Below are positions 21,846 through 33,990 of a stretch of DNA of 64,000 nt, in pieces. Source of the DNA: Pegoplata infirma (taxonomy: Eukaryota; Arthropoda; Insecta; Diptera; Anthomyiidae); the NCBI GenBank assembly GCA_963921195.1, contig OY992537.1, positions 50,244,313-50,308,312 of the forward strand, read 5' to 3'. Position 1 is the stretch's first letter. Every line of letters starts with the position of its first letter. Under the pieces are notes generated by a model, which ran no database searches, had not been told where the DNA came from, and was given only the letters and a program-made list of their open reading frames with translations. The position numbers were made by a program, and so were the translations under genes.

Positions 21846-22617
21846 CCCACGCAGAAATTGCCAGAGGTACAAAAAATAAAGTACTACCAAAACACTTATT
21901 TTTTGTAAAATGAAGCGCTTTGCCAACGTTTCAAATTACAACCTTTAAAGTGCTTTGGCATTACTTTTGTACAATTTTTGTTAAAAAATTTTTGTTTATA
22001 TTTTTACTATTTATTAAATTCTTTTATTACAATTATTTGTGTAACAGTGCAATAGCAATTGTTTCATCATAACAATATTTTTATCTTAATTTTTAACATT
22101 TTAGTAGTTAAAAAATCGGTAATTTTATTAATAATATTTCCCTTTAAAATTAATTGTGGCATTTGTTAACCGAAAGCTTTAAAAAATAATTATTCGGGAC
22201 TTGCAACTGTACATCTTTCACACGAAAAGAAACCAACATAACTTTTGCAACATTTATAATAAGCTAGGGCTGGCATATCGCAGCAAAAAGCCAACACATT
22301 AAATTGAATATAATTAAAAAAAAAAAAAAATATATATATATTTCAAGTTCATACCTTTTCTAAAGAAAACATTGGATTCCACCACAAATTCTTCTAAAAA
22401 CTCTCTAGAATTTTTTTTAAATGCTGGGAAACCACCCCAATTTTTGTTTTTGAAGCACTGCATCAGCAATATATTTTTGGTTTTAAGGTACTTTGCCAGA
22501 GCAACGGTGTTATAAATCTCGTATTTACGCAGTACTTATATAAGAAAGCTGGCAGTACTTGTACTACCGTGCAAAGTACTTTAGCTGTACTGGCCCGTTT
22601 GTATTTTTCTGCCTGGG
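21846..22617. mobile_element. MITE with CCCASGCAGAAA termini, TA duplication
   Basis: The left end TA-CCCACGCAGAAATTGCC and the right end TTTTTCTGCCTGGG-TA are inverted, with TA on both sides. Its GGCCCGTTTGTATTTTTCTG subterminal word is repeated at 47328-47347. It is nested inside the hAT element. The interior carries GTACTACC-type words and no frame. Confidence 0.75.
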
Positions 22618-23100
22618 TATGGTTAGAAATTTAAAACAAATTTTATTGTTAAGCTTAATTAATTGTAGTCCTTTTACTTTTACATCAAACTGAAAGTTTA
22701 TAGAAAAAACTTTCCAAATCTGCCTTCCAAATTTTTCTATAATTTTTAAGATATTCCCATTTGAATATTGAAAAACGGTAATTTGGCACTTTTTAGGTCT
22801 CCTCTGTAACGTATTCTTAAGTTTCTGACACAAAATAGGACTACATTTAGTATAAACGAGACCTCGTGATCTGGCATCCAAGTTTTTCAATTGCGTACTG
22901 TTTTTGAAATATTGGCGTTTGAAAAACTCAAAATCCACTGTTACGCACTTATATTCTTTATAAATCATTCTAAAATTTTCAAACGAGAATATCTCGAAAA
23001 CGGAGCATGCTAGAAAATTTTGGATTACAGTTTCTGAATCAGAAGGTCCATTTTATATAAAATCCTATTTTGTTGCAGCAACTTAATAATACGTAAAAAA
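22618..23100. mobile_element. Diverged relative of the 50463-51240 palindrome
   Basis: The inverted words ATATTGGCGTTTGA (22911) and ACGAGAATATCTCGAAAACG (22984), followed by GGAGCATGCTAGAAAATTTT and GGATTACAGTTT, match the centre of the palindrome at 50463-51240. Outer parts are diverged. The 134-residue minus frame at 22564-22968 is a by-product. Confidence 0.55.
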
Positions 23101-23279
23101 ATAAAAATTTCTAAAATTTTTTTATTCGTTTTTCCGTTATTAGCTTAATAACGCGCACCCAGATTTTGTTCCTTTAAGTTAAAAAATACACTTTTTTCAA
23201 AAAAAAGTTTCAATTTCATTTTTCTCAAAGTTCATCGTGAGACATTAAAAAAATATTGCTATAAAATTCCTTAAAATCC

Positions 23280-23707
23280 GCGAACTCAATTATTATTTGC
23301 ACGTAAGTAATACAATTTTATCATTATTTAAATAAGTTTTTAATAATCACGCCCACAAAAGATGGCGAAACAAAACGACTTTTTTCGACATCAAATTGTT
23401 TTATTTGCTTACCAAAAATAAAATCAAAAATCCTGTAAAAATGGAGCTTTTCAGATGTTGGTTAAATTCTTCAAGGGAAAACTTTCTTCCCCCTGGTCCG
23501 ATTTTACCCTATTACAAACTTAAACTGCCAATGACCTTGAGGCATATTCGTGCCAAATGTCAGGAGTCTAGACATTCTAGAAGTATCTTAGAACCGATCA
23601 CAGATTAATTATTTATACTTTCTGGGGTCTTAGACCGATATTTCGACGTGTTACACACGGAATATCAAGGTGAGTATACCCCCATGCTATGGTTGGTGGG
23701 TATAAAA
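23280..23707 (+). mobile_element. TATACCC-family dispersed repeat, copy 3 (left-truncated)
   Basis: Landmarks are CACGCCCACAAAAGATGGCG, TTCTTCAAGGGAAAACTTTC, TTCCCCCTGGTCCGATTTTA, ACCGATATTTCGACGTGTTA and the closing GTGGGTATAAAAAG. The hairpin end is absent. It sits in the right part of the hAT element, inverted relative to copy 2. Confidence 0.75.
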
Positions 23708-23949
23708 AGTACTGAAAGAAGTGGTCGAGAAAAACTATTAGTATTTCCGTACTCTATAGACTTCAACCAGCTCGAATTTGTTTATGAGAACTTTCGCATT
23801 TTTTGGTTGGTGTAGGTAGCACTTTGATATTATTTATAAACAAAAAAAAATGCGAAAAAAAATTACTAAAATTTCGCGTACCCCCGTGCGCAGTTTTGCG
23901 TACCCCCTAGTGGTACGCGTACCATAGGTTGGCAACCGCTGAGATAGAT

Positions 23950-24984
23950 ATTTAAATATTGTTAGTGTATTTCCCCACATATTCAGTTTTAATTTTCTCA
24001 AAAACAAAAAAAAACACATCCCTGACAATTTAAAAACTGATAGAAAACTCCCATACTTGTTTTTTGCACATAAATTGCAATAAAAACTGACCGAATATGA
24101 AATTTGCAATTTAAAAAAAAAAAATTCTTTAAAAAAGTAATAATTTATCTTTAATTGGGCTATAAATCAAAAATCTGTAACAAAACTTTTAATTTGTGCA
24201 CAAAGTCTTAATTGTTTACTTAATAAAATTTACTATTCTTACTACAGCTGGAAGAATTTCATAGAAAAAGTAAGCAAATTTTAAAATTGAATTAAAAAAA
24301 AAACTTGTAATTAAACAACAATTATTACTTAGAATTTTTAATATTATTAATTGCTAGAATTTACTTACCTATTTCGATATTAATTATTTTACAATTTATT
24401 CCTTAATAATTGTTTATATTTTTTTTATATTTCTAAATATATATGTCGGTATGTATTATTTTTTTGTTTTCCACATCTAATCCCAACAATATGTTAACAT
24501 TAAATATCAATTACATAGTATTCAGCAATATATTTTCGATAATTTCCAATACAATGCTATTAGCGTTTTTTGTTTATCTATAATCTAGGTACTATTTTTA
24601 TTTATAAACATATTCTAGGAATTGTTATTTTATTTATCAATAATATTTGATTTTTTTTTTAATTTTTGTTTTTACAAAATATTTTTTTTTTTTTGTATAT
24701 TTTCTGTATATTAAATTTTGGTTCCTTTTTGTGTTGTTATTGCCTCTGAGGTAGAAATATAACTACGTATAATAAATGGTCTCTACGGCTGGTTATCGGT
24801 GCTTTAATGGTATACAAAATACTCTCTGTTAACAAAAACTTTGTAGTAAACGGTTTTTTGTTGTTGTTGTATTCTTGTAAACTTTTGTGTATTAATAACC
24901 AAACCTTTTACAGCTTTTATGTCCTATGGCAGGCAAAAGTTTATATAGAGGGTGTAAGATAAATTTGTTGAAAATGAAAGCAAC
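23950..24984. other. AT-rich interval
   Basis: Long A/T runs and AATAAT words. No element ends or exon supported. Confidence 0.4.
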
Positions 24985-25340
24985 AGTAAATAATACAGTA
25001 AAAGGAGCTTATAGGATGGTTTTTAACATGATAATGTTTTTAGGCTGGTGTCTAATTTTAAAAAAGTTGCAGGACGCCACCACAGTTTGACTACATAAGC
25101 TAACAATTAACGAATAAGGATTTTCTAATAACCAAAAATTTTAATAACTTGGGTTTGTAACTTGGATAATAATTCACCTCGTGGTGAATAAAACCGTTTT
25201 TTACCAGCTGGTAAATAAAAAGTAACATAATTATTTTTCAACAAAAATTTTTTTTTTATTTTTCATAAAATTTTTTTTTTCATCAATTTTTTTTCCATCA
25301 AATTTTTTTCCATGAAATTTTTTTTCCATCAAGTTTTTTT
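24985..25340 (-). repeat. Dispersed repeat; empty-site copy, with GATGAAAAA tract
   Basis: On the minus strand this matches 33995-34081 joined to 36838-37000: CACGAGGTGAATTATTATCC, AAGTTACAAACCC, GTTAT..AAAATTTTTGG, GTCAAACTG.GGTGGCGTC, ACATTATCATGTTAAAAA. Unlike that locus it lacks the MITE between AAACCC and GTTAT. 25240-25340 is the complement of a (TTTGATGAAAAA)n-like tract. Confidence 0.75.
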
Positions 25341-26333
<993 letters not shown>

Positions 26334-26896
26334 ATTTTAAATTCCATCAGTTAAACTATTTTTTTTTTTTTTTCAATAACTAACCTCAGCAAAAAATTTT
26401 GGCAACAGAAAATTTTTGTATAAAAAAATAACGTTTTTCTGTTTTAATTTAATATTTTAAATCCCGTGAATTCCCGGTCAAAAACGTGTCGATTTCCCGG
26501 GAATTTTATACCGGGAATTCCCGGGATAAAAACTCTAGTTACAGGATCTTAATTTCATTTACATAAAAAACGTTTGTCTTCTATATAGGAATTGGAAAAA
26601 TATCTTAAAATCTTAAAAATGTTGAAAATCTAACGTATGTTAAATTATTTTGGATAATTTTTTTCAGAATATTTTAGAATTGGACACAGAATCTGAGACT
26701 TTTTCGATAGAAAAAGGTACAACAAAACTATAAAATTTTTCACATCCTCAAACATTTTCTTTTTCGAATTTTTGTAAAATAATTCCCGAATTCTAAAAGT
26801 CTCAGAATCTGAGACTTTTTTTAAGGAATAAATCTCAGAATCTGAGAGTTTTTCTACGGGAAAAATGTCTCAAAATTCGAGACTTCTTTATAGAAA
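26334..26896. repeat. Spacer with CCCGGGAATT palindromes and satellite monomers
   Basis: 26463-26527 holds repeated palindromic words (TTCCCGGGAA, CCGGGAATTCCCGGG). 26690-26896 is a run of ~35-bp CTCAGAATCTGAGAC monomers, broken off at 26896 by the next repeat and continuing after 27870. Confidence 0.7.
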
Positions 26897-27870
26897 ACAA
26901 GTAGAAAAGTTAAATTCGACTTGGCCGAATCTATGAATACCCTCCACAATGCCCTTTTAAGGCTGGATTACTCAATGCTCCGTTATAAAATAACTCTCTG
27001 TTAAATTTAACTTTTTCATACAAATTTTGACATAAGGATCCGATAAATCGGCAGTTAGCAGCTAAATTTTCATTCGCCCTGAGTGATAGTAAATTTTCCA
27101 ACGTGAAAAAATAAAATTTTTGATTAGTTTTTATTTTTAGTTTTTACTTTTAAAACTTTTTTTTAGGTAATTTTTGAAAAAAAAAAAAATTTACTAAATT
27201 TTTTTTTGAGTGTAAAATTTTTTTTGAGTGTAAAATTTTTTTGAGTGTAAAATTTTTTTTGAGTGAATTTTTTTTTAGTGTAAAAATATTTTTGAGTGAC
27301 AAAAATACGTTGTAAAATATTTTTTTGACTTACCAATGTTTTTAAAACATATTTAACGGGTTTCCAACACGTGAATTTAAGGTAAAACTAATCTGAAATT
27401 CACGGTTTTGCTTATAACTTTTGAAGCACTTTACCGATTTGCCTGAAATTCAAACCGAACCAGGCCCGAACGACAAATATATATGCCAAGCTTCAGCATC
27501 CTCAGAATTGCCTTTCGAAAGTTAGCGTGTGTTTTATCTCGTAAATTCAAGAAAAACCCTTGCCGAAATTCAGTCTTTTGCTCATCACTTTTGAACCACT
27601 GGACCGATTTCGCTGGATTGCAACACCAACCTGACGAGGTAAATGCCCAACATATGTGCCAAACTTCAGGAGCCTCCGTAATGACTTTCAAAAGTTAGCG
27701 TGTTTTCAACAGACAGACAGACGGACGGACTGACGGACATCGCTAGATCTTCTTAAAATCGATCGAGGATCATGAATATATATACTTTATGGGGTCTAAG
27801 ACCAATATATCGAGGTGTTACAAACAGAATGACAAACTTAAATATACCCTCTATCACAAGAGTGGAGGGT
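26897..27870 (+). mobile_element. TATACCC-family repeat, E/F subtype, inserted in satellite
   Basis: Begins AACAAGTAGAAAAGTTAAAT then TCGACTTGGCCGAATCT and ends GTGGAGGGTATAAAAAG. Inside are repeated TTTTTTTGAGTGTAAAA units and CAGACAGACAGACGGACGG. It is head-to-head with the copy at 25341-26333 (AACAAGT ends facing inward). Flanking sequence on both sides is the same 35-bp satellite, so it inserted into the array. Confidence 0.8.
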
Positions 27871-28320
27871 ATAAAAAGGTCGCTGAATCTGATACTTTTT
27901 CGATAGGAAAAGGGTATAAGAATCTGAGACTTTTTCTATAGGAAAAAGTTCTCAGAATCTCTAAAATTAAGACTTATTTTAAGGAAAATGTCTCGAAATC
28001 TGAATCTTTAGTATAAAGAAAAAGGTCTCAAAGTCTGAGACTTTTTATTGTTGAAAAAATGTCTCAGAAGTAAAAACTTACTCAATTAAAAGAAGAACTC
28101 AGAAACTGAGACTTTTCTATAGGAAAAAGGTCTGAGAATCTGAGACTTTTTTTTAAAAAAAAAAGTTCTCAGAATCTGAGATTTTTTCTATAGGAAAAAG
28201 GTATGAAACTTTTTCTATAGAAAAAAGTATCAGAATCTAAAATTTTTTCAGTACGAACAAATTTAATAATATGAGACCTTTCCTATTGTAAAAATATCTC
28301 AAAAATAGGTAAGACATCAA
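27871..28320. repeat. 35-bp satellite array, second block
   Basis: About a dozen diverged monomers reading TCAGAATCTGAGAC then TTTTTCTATAGGAAAAAGG, the same family as 8443-9035 but with TATAGG in place of TATACG. Confidence 0.75.
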
Positions 28321-29076
28321 ATAACTCAATTTGACATTTGTTTACAAAAAGTCTAAGAAATTACTTTTGATTATATTGTTGTAAATAGTACAACCATAAA
28401 GAAATCCCAAAAAAGTTCTTATGAAATTTTTATAAATTTCTTCTTTGGTTAATTTTGTGGAGGGAATTAAAAGATTCGGCATAGCCGAATATATTACAAG
28501 ATTCAGCATAGCGAATAAGATTCGGCATAGCGGAATATATTTAAAGAGTCAAATAGATCAAAATTTATGAATAAAATCGTTGAAAAAGTCGAAACGGTTT
28601 AAAATATCATTCAATGCAATCTTGTCTCGATTCGTCCGTTTAAGGCAGAAATAAGTGTGGTGCCTCAGCACTGCATAAGTCACTGACATAAACTAGCGGT
28701 ACAAAAATTTAGGATTGAGGCAGTGCTATATTTTTGGAATTATCGGCAATTTCTGCCTGGGTAGCCAAAAAACAAAAAAAAATAATATTTCATAGTTTTT
28801 TTTTTACCAACTCCATAAATTCAGCTCAAACCGCAAATCTTATTCAATTGTTCATCACGTTTCATCCTCCTTTTACTGTTTACTAAAAAAAGCAACAGTG
28901 ATTTCTTTTCTTTACTATATCTCCTTCATGTACTTGTGTATTTTTCAAAATAAAAAGCAACAGCTGTCTGTCAAACCGACAGCATGTTTTTGGCACATGC
29001 CCATTTTAAAAGCTTTTTTTACTTTATACAACATTGCCAACAAATTATATTTAATACGTTTTGTAGGGAAGTTATA
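28321..29076. other. Mixed interval with hairpin-end remnants and a MITE piece
   Basis: 28450-28550 carries three tandem GATTCGGCATAGC-type words, remnants of the TATACCC-family hairpin end. 28641-28761 is a short deleted MITE (GGCAGAAATAAG ... CAATTTCTGCCTGGGTA) related to 21846-22617. The rest is AT-rich; the frames at 28898-29244 are not supported as genes. Confidence 0.5.
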
Positions 29077-30808
29077 CACTCAAAAAAAAAAGTTTGTAAA
29101 ATTACAAGTAAAAGGTCTTGTAATTCTATTTTACTAATATTTTTGTCTTTTTACAAAAATTGTGGTATATTTAATAAAACGAAAAGTACAGTTTGCTTTG
29201 TAATTTTACTATTATACACAGAAAGAAATAAAAAAAAAATTTGAGTAAATTTTTAATACTATTGAGTAAAAAATTACTCAATTTTCCACCAGTAAACGAT
29301 TTAATAGTATTGAGTAAATTTTTAATAAAAATTTATTAAATGTTTGCCAAAAAAATTTGAGTAAATTTTTAATTGACACTATTAAGTGCAGGAACAGAAC
29401 AAGAAGCACCACCTTTTAAAAACAGAACAAGTTTTATTTCACATCGGCGCCGGCCACCGGTTTAATCTGCCAAACTGTATGGAAAAAGTCGTGCCGGGCT
29501 TATTCTGTTTCTACTCTAAAAAAAACAAAGTTTAAAAAAATTTCATATTTTTTTACAAAGAAAAAAAACATGTTTTTTCAAACTTTACCAAATATATTTT
29601 TGTCTTAAAGACATAAAAAAATTTTATAAATATGATTACAAACTTTCATGTATATATACAAAAAACTATAAACTAAACGAGAATTAAAAAAACTAAGAAA
29701 ATTCCAAAAAAAATTAAAAAAGCTATTAAATTCTTATTAAATTATTTACTCAATTTGTTTTTAAATTTTTGAGTAAATTTTTAATTGCGTCAATTAAAAA
29801 ATTACTCAAAACTTTTTTTAAATTTAAACAAGTGATTACTCAAATTGTTTTTCCCCATATTTTTTTCTGTGTATGTTGGTAAATTTATTTAACAAATTTT
29901 TTTGGTAAATTTACAAAAAAAATAATTATTTTACAAATTAAAAAAATATTACAAGGCGTTTAGTTTTTTTACACAAGAAAACTGTAATTGTACAACAAAA
30001 TTTTACTTGACGTTATTTAGTCTTTCTACCAAAAAAATGTTTTATTACAAACATTTTTTTTAAGATCGTTTACAAGGTTATCACTTTGAAATGTATGTAT
30101 TGAAAAGTACAAAATTCCAATGTAATTTTACAAAACTTATTTTATTACTAGAATTAATGTTGTTTTACAAAAAAAAAAAAATTACTCAACAATAGGACTA
30201 CTGTTTTTACGGCAAAAAAATTAGAAAAATGGGATATATACAATAAAAATTGTAAATTTACCACTTTTTATTGTAAATATACAAGTTTTTTGCCACAAAA
30301 AACAGTAGTTTAACCAAACAATTTGTAAATTTACAATTTTGGTTTTTGATTTCTACTTTATTTTGTAAATTTACAACTTTTTTAGTAAGTTTACAATTTT
30401 TTTTGTAAATTTTAATTTTTTTTGCAAATTTACAATTTTTATTTTAAATATACGTGTTTTTCAATATTTTTTGCGGTAAAAACAGTAGTTTAAGCAAATA
30501 ATTTGATAATCTACAATTTATTTTTTTTATTTTCCATTTTTTCTTTGTAAAATAACAACCTTTTTCTGTAAGTTTACAATTTTGTTTTGTAAATTTACCA
30601 AATTTTTTGTAAATTTACAAAAAAATGTTCACCTCGAAGTTAATATTTTACAAAAAAATTGTAAATTTACACTTTCTTTTGTTAAATCAATTTACAAATT
30701 ATCCCCGTAACATTACGGGGATTCTTGCTAGTACATATTTTACAAAACCTGCCCCGTAAAATCACGGGGATTTTATGTCATTTTACAAACTTTTTTTTTT
30801 TTTGATTG
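29077..30808. mobile_element. TTACAAG-type MITE, copy 1 (carries a nested MITE)
   Basis: TA-CACTCAAAAAAAAAAGTTTG at the left and ACAAAC-T(n)-GATTGTA at the right. Subterminal GTAAAATTACAAG words repeat. The right half (30230-30680) is packed with the palindrome TTGTAAATTTACAA. Near the right end two GC-rich hairpins stand out: ATCCCCGTAA-CA-TTACGGGGAT and CCCCGT..ACGGGG (30702-30772). No protein is encoded. Confidence 0.8.
29217..29871. mobile_element. Nested CACAGAAA MITE with TA duplication and known empty site
   Basis: Reads TA-CACAGAAAGAAATAAAA to TTTTTTTCTGTG-TA. The second copy of its host at 34.2 kb reads TTTTACTATTATATGTTGG without it, so the insertion duplicated exactly TA. Inside are inverted TTTGAGTAAATTTTTAAT / AATTAAAAAATTACTCAAA words and a GC-rich patch (29430-29500, GGCGCCGGCCACCGG) of unknown origin. 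Confidence 0.9.
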
Positions 30809-31740
30809 TAGGAAAAATGTAAAATGAAAATGAGACGGTTACTAAACTTTTTTTTTGCCATGCCCCTAGTCTTCTATATATCATTGCATATTTTTTCCAT
30901 ACTTTGAAAACAGCTAAATTTTTGAGTTTGATAATTTTTGCGGTTTTTTTCCTACGTTCAAAAATTAAGAAAAAAATTTAAAATTTCGTTCCCTAGACCC
31001 TTTTATAAAGCTTGAGACAATCTTTTGTTAAAAATTTACTTGAGATAAGTCCGAACATTTTAACCCGTGGCGCCTTTCGATCAAAATTTTGAATTTTTAA
31101 GAAAATTTTGGATTTCTGAGAAATGAAAAATAAAAAAAAATAGTATCGTGCAATATATTATTTTTATAAATTAATGTTCACATGGTAAATACGAATATTT
31201 GAAAATGTTTTACTTTAATTTTTCGACATATCGCTATTTCAAATTTGTCAAAAAATTTTCAAAAATGGCTCTTTTCTACTTCACGAAATTTACAAAAAAA
31301 AAAAATCAGCTTTTTTTTTCTTTTGAATATTTCATCGAGCTTTTATTTAAATTTAATTTAAGACAAATCGAATCATTTAAACCCTTTTCGCCCTACGATC
31401 AAAGTTCAGATTTTCAGTTAAGTGTGTTTTCTAATTTTCCTTATATTTTATATGAAAATCAAATGTAACTTTTTTTTCATGATTTTTAAGTGCTATAATT
31501 TATTTAAAAAAAAAATCATTTAAAGTAGAATGATGAAAAACTAACAATCATAACAAGATGGCCACTGAGGTTAAAACCAGATATGGGTAAAATTTAGAAT
31601 TCGCTGAGGACTTTCTAAGAAAATTTTTATAACGATCGGACATCAACTGACAAGGCTTTAAAAAAAATGCCTGCGACTTTTATACTCTTGCCCAAAACAT
31701 TAAATCATGATAATGTTTTGCGGAAGATTTGGGTGTACTT
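30809..31740 (+). mobile_element. Diverged palindrome-superfamily fragment
   Basis: Contains the shared module twice: TTTTAACCCGTGGCGCC + TTTCGATCAAAAT (31059-31090) and TTTAAACCC..TTCGCC + CGATCAAAG (31376-31405). It also has the companion TTCGACATATCGCTATTT (31218). These match the arms of the palindrome at 48889-50462. 31560-31650 matches another dispersed word set also found near 37.8 kb (ATAACGATCGGACA). Confidence 0.6.
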
Positions 31741-32137
31741 GCCAAAGCAAAGTTTTTTGTAGAAAAAATAATGTTATATTACTTTGCTATTCGATGCAAA
31801 ACGAATTGAAATATCAGTCAAGGACCCCATTAAAATACAAAAAGAGCAGTACATTTCGTAAGTGAGTGCAAAAATAAGTGCAAAAAAGTGTTTTTACAAA
31901 ACGATTCGGCACCAAAGAATATACCACTCTCACTTATTTTATGTACAAATGGAAAATTTTTATGCGAAAAGCTTAGACTTGGTAAAAAAGTAGTTTGGGT
32001 AAAAAAAAATATTTTTTTTTTCACAAAAAACAAAATTTTGTTAAAAAAATATAATGAACCCAAAATTTTTGGTAAAAAAAAATTTTGATGAAAAGAAAAA
32101 TTTTTTTATGTAAAAAAAATATGAAAAAAAAAACAAG
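31741..32137 (-). mobile_element. Internally deleted TATACCC-family copy and A-rich tract
   Basis: ATTGAAATATCAGTCAAGGA, CCCCAT (31807-31832) is the family's GAAATATCGGTCGGGGACCC block. GATTCGGCACCAAAGAATAT, ACCACTCTCACTTATTTT (31904-31941) is its hairpin end, now too mutated to pair. The rest to 32137 is poly-A/T. Confidence 0.55.
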
Positions 32138-32852
32138 TGAGAGTGTTAAATTCGGCTGTGCCGAATCTATTATACCCTCCAACATGTAAAGAAATTAAAC
32201 AAAAAATGTTGACTGCGGTGTTGTTTTAAGGGGGGGCAAGGAAGTGGGAGGGATCGGTGAGCTGGGGTTACTCCTTGGCCCTCACGGTATATGTTTATAA
32301 GTTAATTTTTGTCTGCTTTGTGCACTAAAGTATTATAGTTTTATAATTATTTAAAATATTTCTTTATCCACGCCCTTAAAAAGGGGCGGGGCAAAAAAAA
32401 AACGGCATTTTTTAATCCCCTGGGTCCAAGCGCAGGACTATAAACTTCTACGAACATAAAAATGTCTCATTTGGTTCACAAAAAGACAAGAAACCGTCAA
32501 AAAATTTTGCATTTTTAAGAGGTTGGTTCAGTTCTTCAAGGGGGAACTTTTTTCCCCCTGGTCCGATTTGGCCCATTTCCGAACTTAACCTGCCTAGGAG
32601 CATAAGACTATTTATGCCAAACTTGAGGGGTCAAGCTTTTTTATTTTGGACTGCATCGTGTTAAATACAGACGGACGGACGGACAGACGGACGGACGGAC
32701 GGACGGACGGACGGATATCGATAGAATGTCTTAGAATCGATCACTGATCAATAATAAATAAACTTTATGGGGTCCCCGACCGATATTTCGATGCGTTACA
32801 CACGGAATGACAAAGTGAGTATCCCCCATACTGTAGTTGGAGGCTATAAAAA
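32138..32852 (+). mobile_element. TATACCC-family dispersed repeat, full-length copy
   Basis: Complete from AACAAGTGAGAGTGTTAAAT and the hairpin TTCGGC-TGT-GCCGAA, through GGGGCGGGGC, TTCCCCCTGGTCCGATTTGG, a (GGAC)n tract (32669-32713) and GACCGATATTTCGATGCG, to GTAGTTGGAGGCTATAAAAA. It gives the family's usual size, ~0.7 kb. No frame and no obvious target duplication; ends fall in A/T runs. Confidence 0.85.
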
Positions 32853-32888
32853 TTTTTTTTGGTGAGAAAAAATTTGATAATAAACATG

Positions 32889-33540
32889 TAAGAGTGTTAA
32901 ATTCGGCGGTGTCGAATCTTTAATACCCTCAAACATATAAAAAAAGATTGCATGGCGTTTTTTAATGGGGGGCGGGTTAGGTAGAGGTCATTGGGGGACA
33001 CATAAACCCATGCGGCTTATGTTTAAAAATTAATTTATTATGATTTTAAGTAATACAATTTTATCATTATTTAAAAAAATTTTTAATATCCACTCCCACA
33101 AAAGGGGGCGGGAAAAACGATTTTTTTATTTCCTAAGTCCAAGTGCAGGACCTTGAACTTTTTCTGACATCAAATTGTTTCATTTGCTTATCAAAAATAC
33201 AAAAAAACCTGTGAAAATATGGCGTTTTACAGATGTTATTTAAGTTCTTCAAGGGGGAACTTTTTTCCCCCTGGTCCGATTTTGCCCATTTACGAACTAA
33301 AACTGCCTAGAACCAAATGACATATTCCTGCCAGACTTAACGAGTCTATCTCTTTCATTTTGGACTGCATCGTCTCTTATACAGACGGACGGACGGATGG
33401 ACGGACATTCTAGAAAAGTCGTAGAATCGATCATAGATCAATAATATATATACCTTATGGGGTCCCCAACCGATATTTTGATGCGTTACAAACGGAATGA
33501 CAAAGTGAGTATACCCCCGTACTGTAGTTGGAGGGTAAAA
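32889..33540 (+). mobile_element. TATACCC-family dispersed repeat, tandem neighbour
   Basis: A second copy in the same orientation 36 bp downstream. It starts GTGTTAAATTCGGCGGTG (hairpin decayed), has AAAGGGGGCGGGAAAAACG, CCCCCTGGTCCGATTTTG and GACGGACGGACGG, and ends CTGTAGTTGGAGGGTAAAAA. Confidence 0.8.
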
Positions 33541-33990
33541 AAATTTGATAAAAAAAAATTTATGAAAAATAATTGATGAAAAAAAAATTATGAAAAAAAA
33601 ATTTGATGAAAAAAAATTTGATGAAAAAAAAGTTAATGAAAAAAAATTAATGAAAAAAAATTTATGAAAAAAAAGTTGATGAAAAAAAAAATTTTTATGA
33701 AAAAAAAATTTGATAAAAAGAAAATTAATGAAAAAAAAAAAAAATGATGAAAAAAAAATTGATGAAAAAAAAATTGATGAAAAAAAAAAATTGATAAAAA
33801 AACAAAAGTTTGATGAAAAAAATATAAAATTATAAAAAAAAAAATATGAAAAAAAAAAAGTTTGATGAAAAAAAAATTGATGAAAAAAAAAAGTTTGATG
33901 AAAAAAATAAATTGATGAAAAAAAAAAATGATGAAAAAAAAAAAATTTTGATGACAAAAAAAAAAAATTATGAAAAAAAAATTTTTTTTT
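33541..33990 (+). repeat. (TTGATGAAAAAAAA)n low-complexity array
   Basis: About 450 bp of irregular TTTGATGAAAAAAAA-like units attached to the end of the preceding repeat. The complementary tract occurs at 25240-25340 in the same position next to the same dispersed repeat. The 200-residue Phe-rich minus frame is merely its translation. Confidence 0.85.

Larger units (their letters stand above)
21226..23941. mobile_element. Non-autonomous hAT element, perfect 8-bp duplication
   Basis: Left terminal CAGCGGTTACCAACC and right terminal GGTTGGCAACCGCTG are inverted, starting CAG and ending CTG as hAT elements do. The neighbouring GCGTACCAC/GTGGTACGC blocks also mirror. AGATAGAT is duplicated exactly at 21218-21225 and 23942-23949. 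No transposase frame remains. The interior is filled by two TATACCC-family copies and a CCCAGGCAGAAA MITE. Confidence 0.9.

Noticed and set aside
22564..22968. 134-residue minus-strand open frame
   Set aside because: Spans the end of a MITE and a decayed palindrome relative; composition is typical of random AT-rich sequence.
33355..33957. 200-residue minus-strand open frame, almost all Phe/Ser/His
   Set aside because: It is the translation of the (TTGATGAAAAAAAA)n low-complexity array at 33541-33990; no start context or domain.
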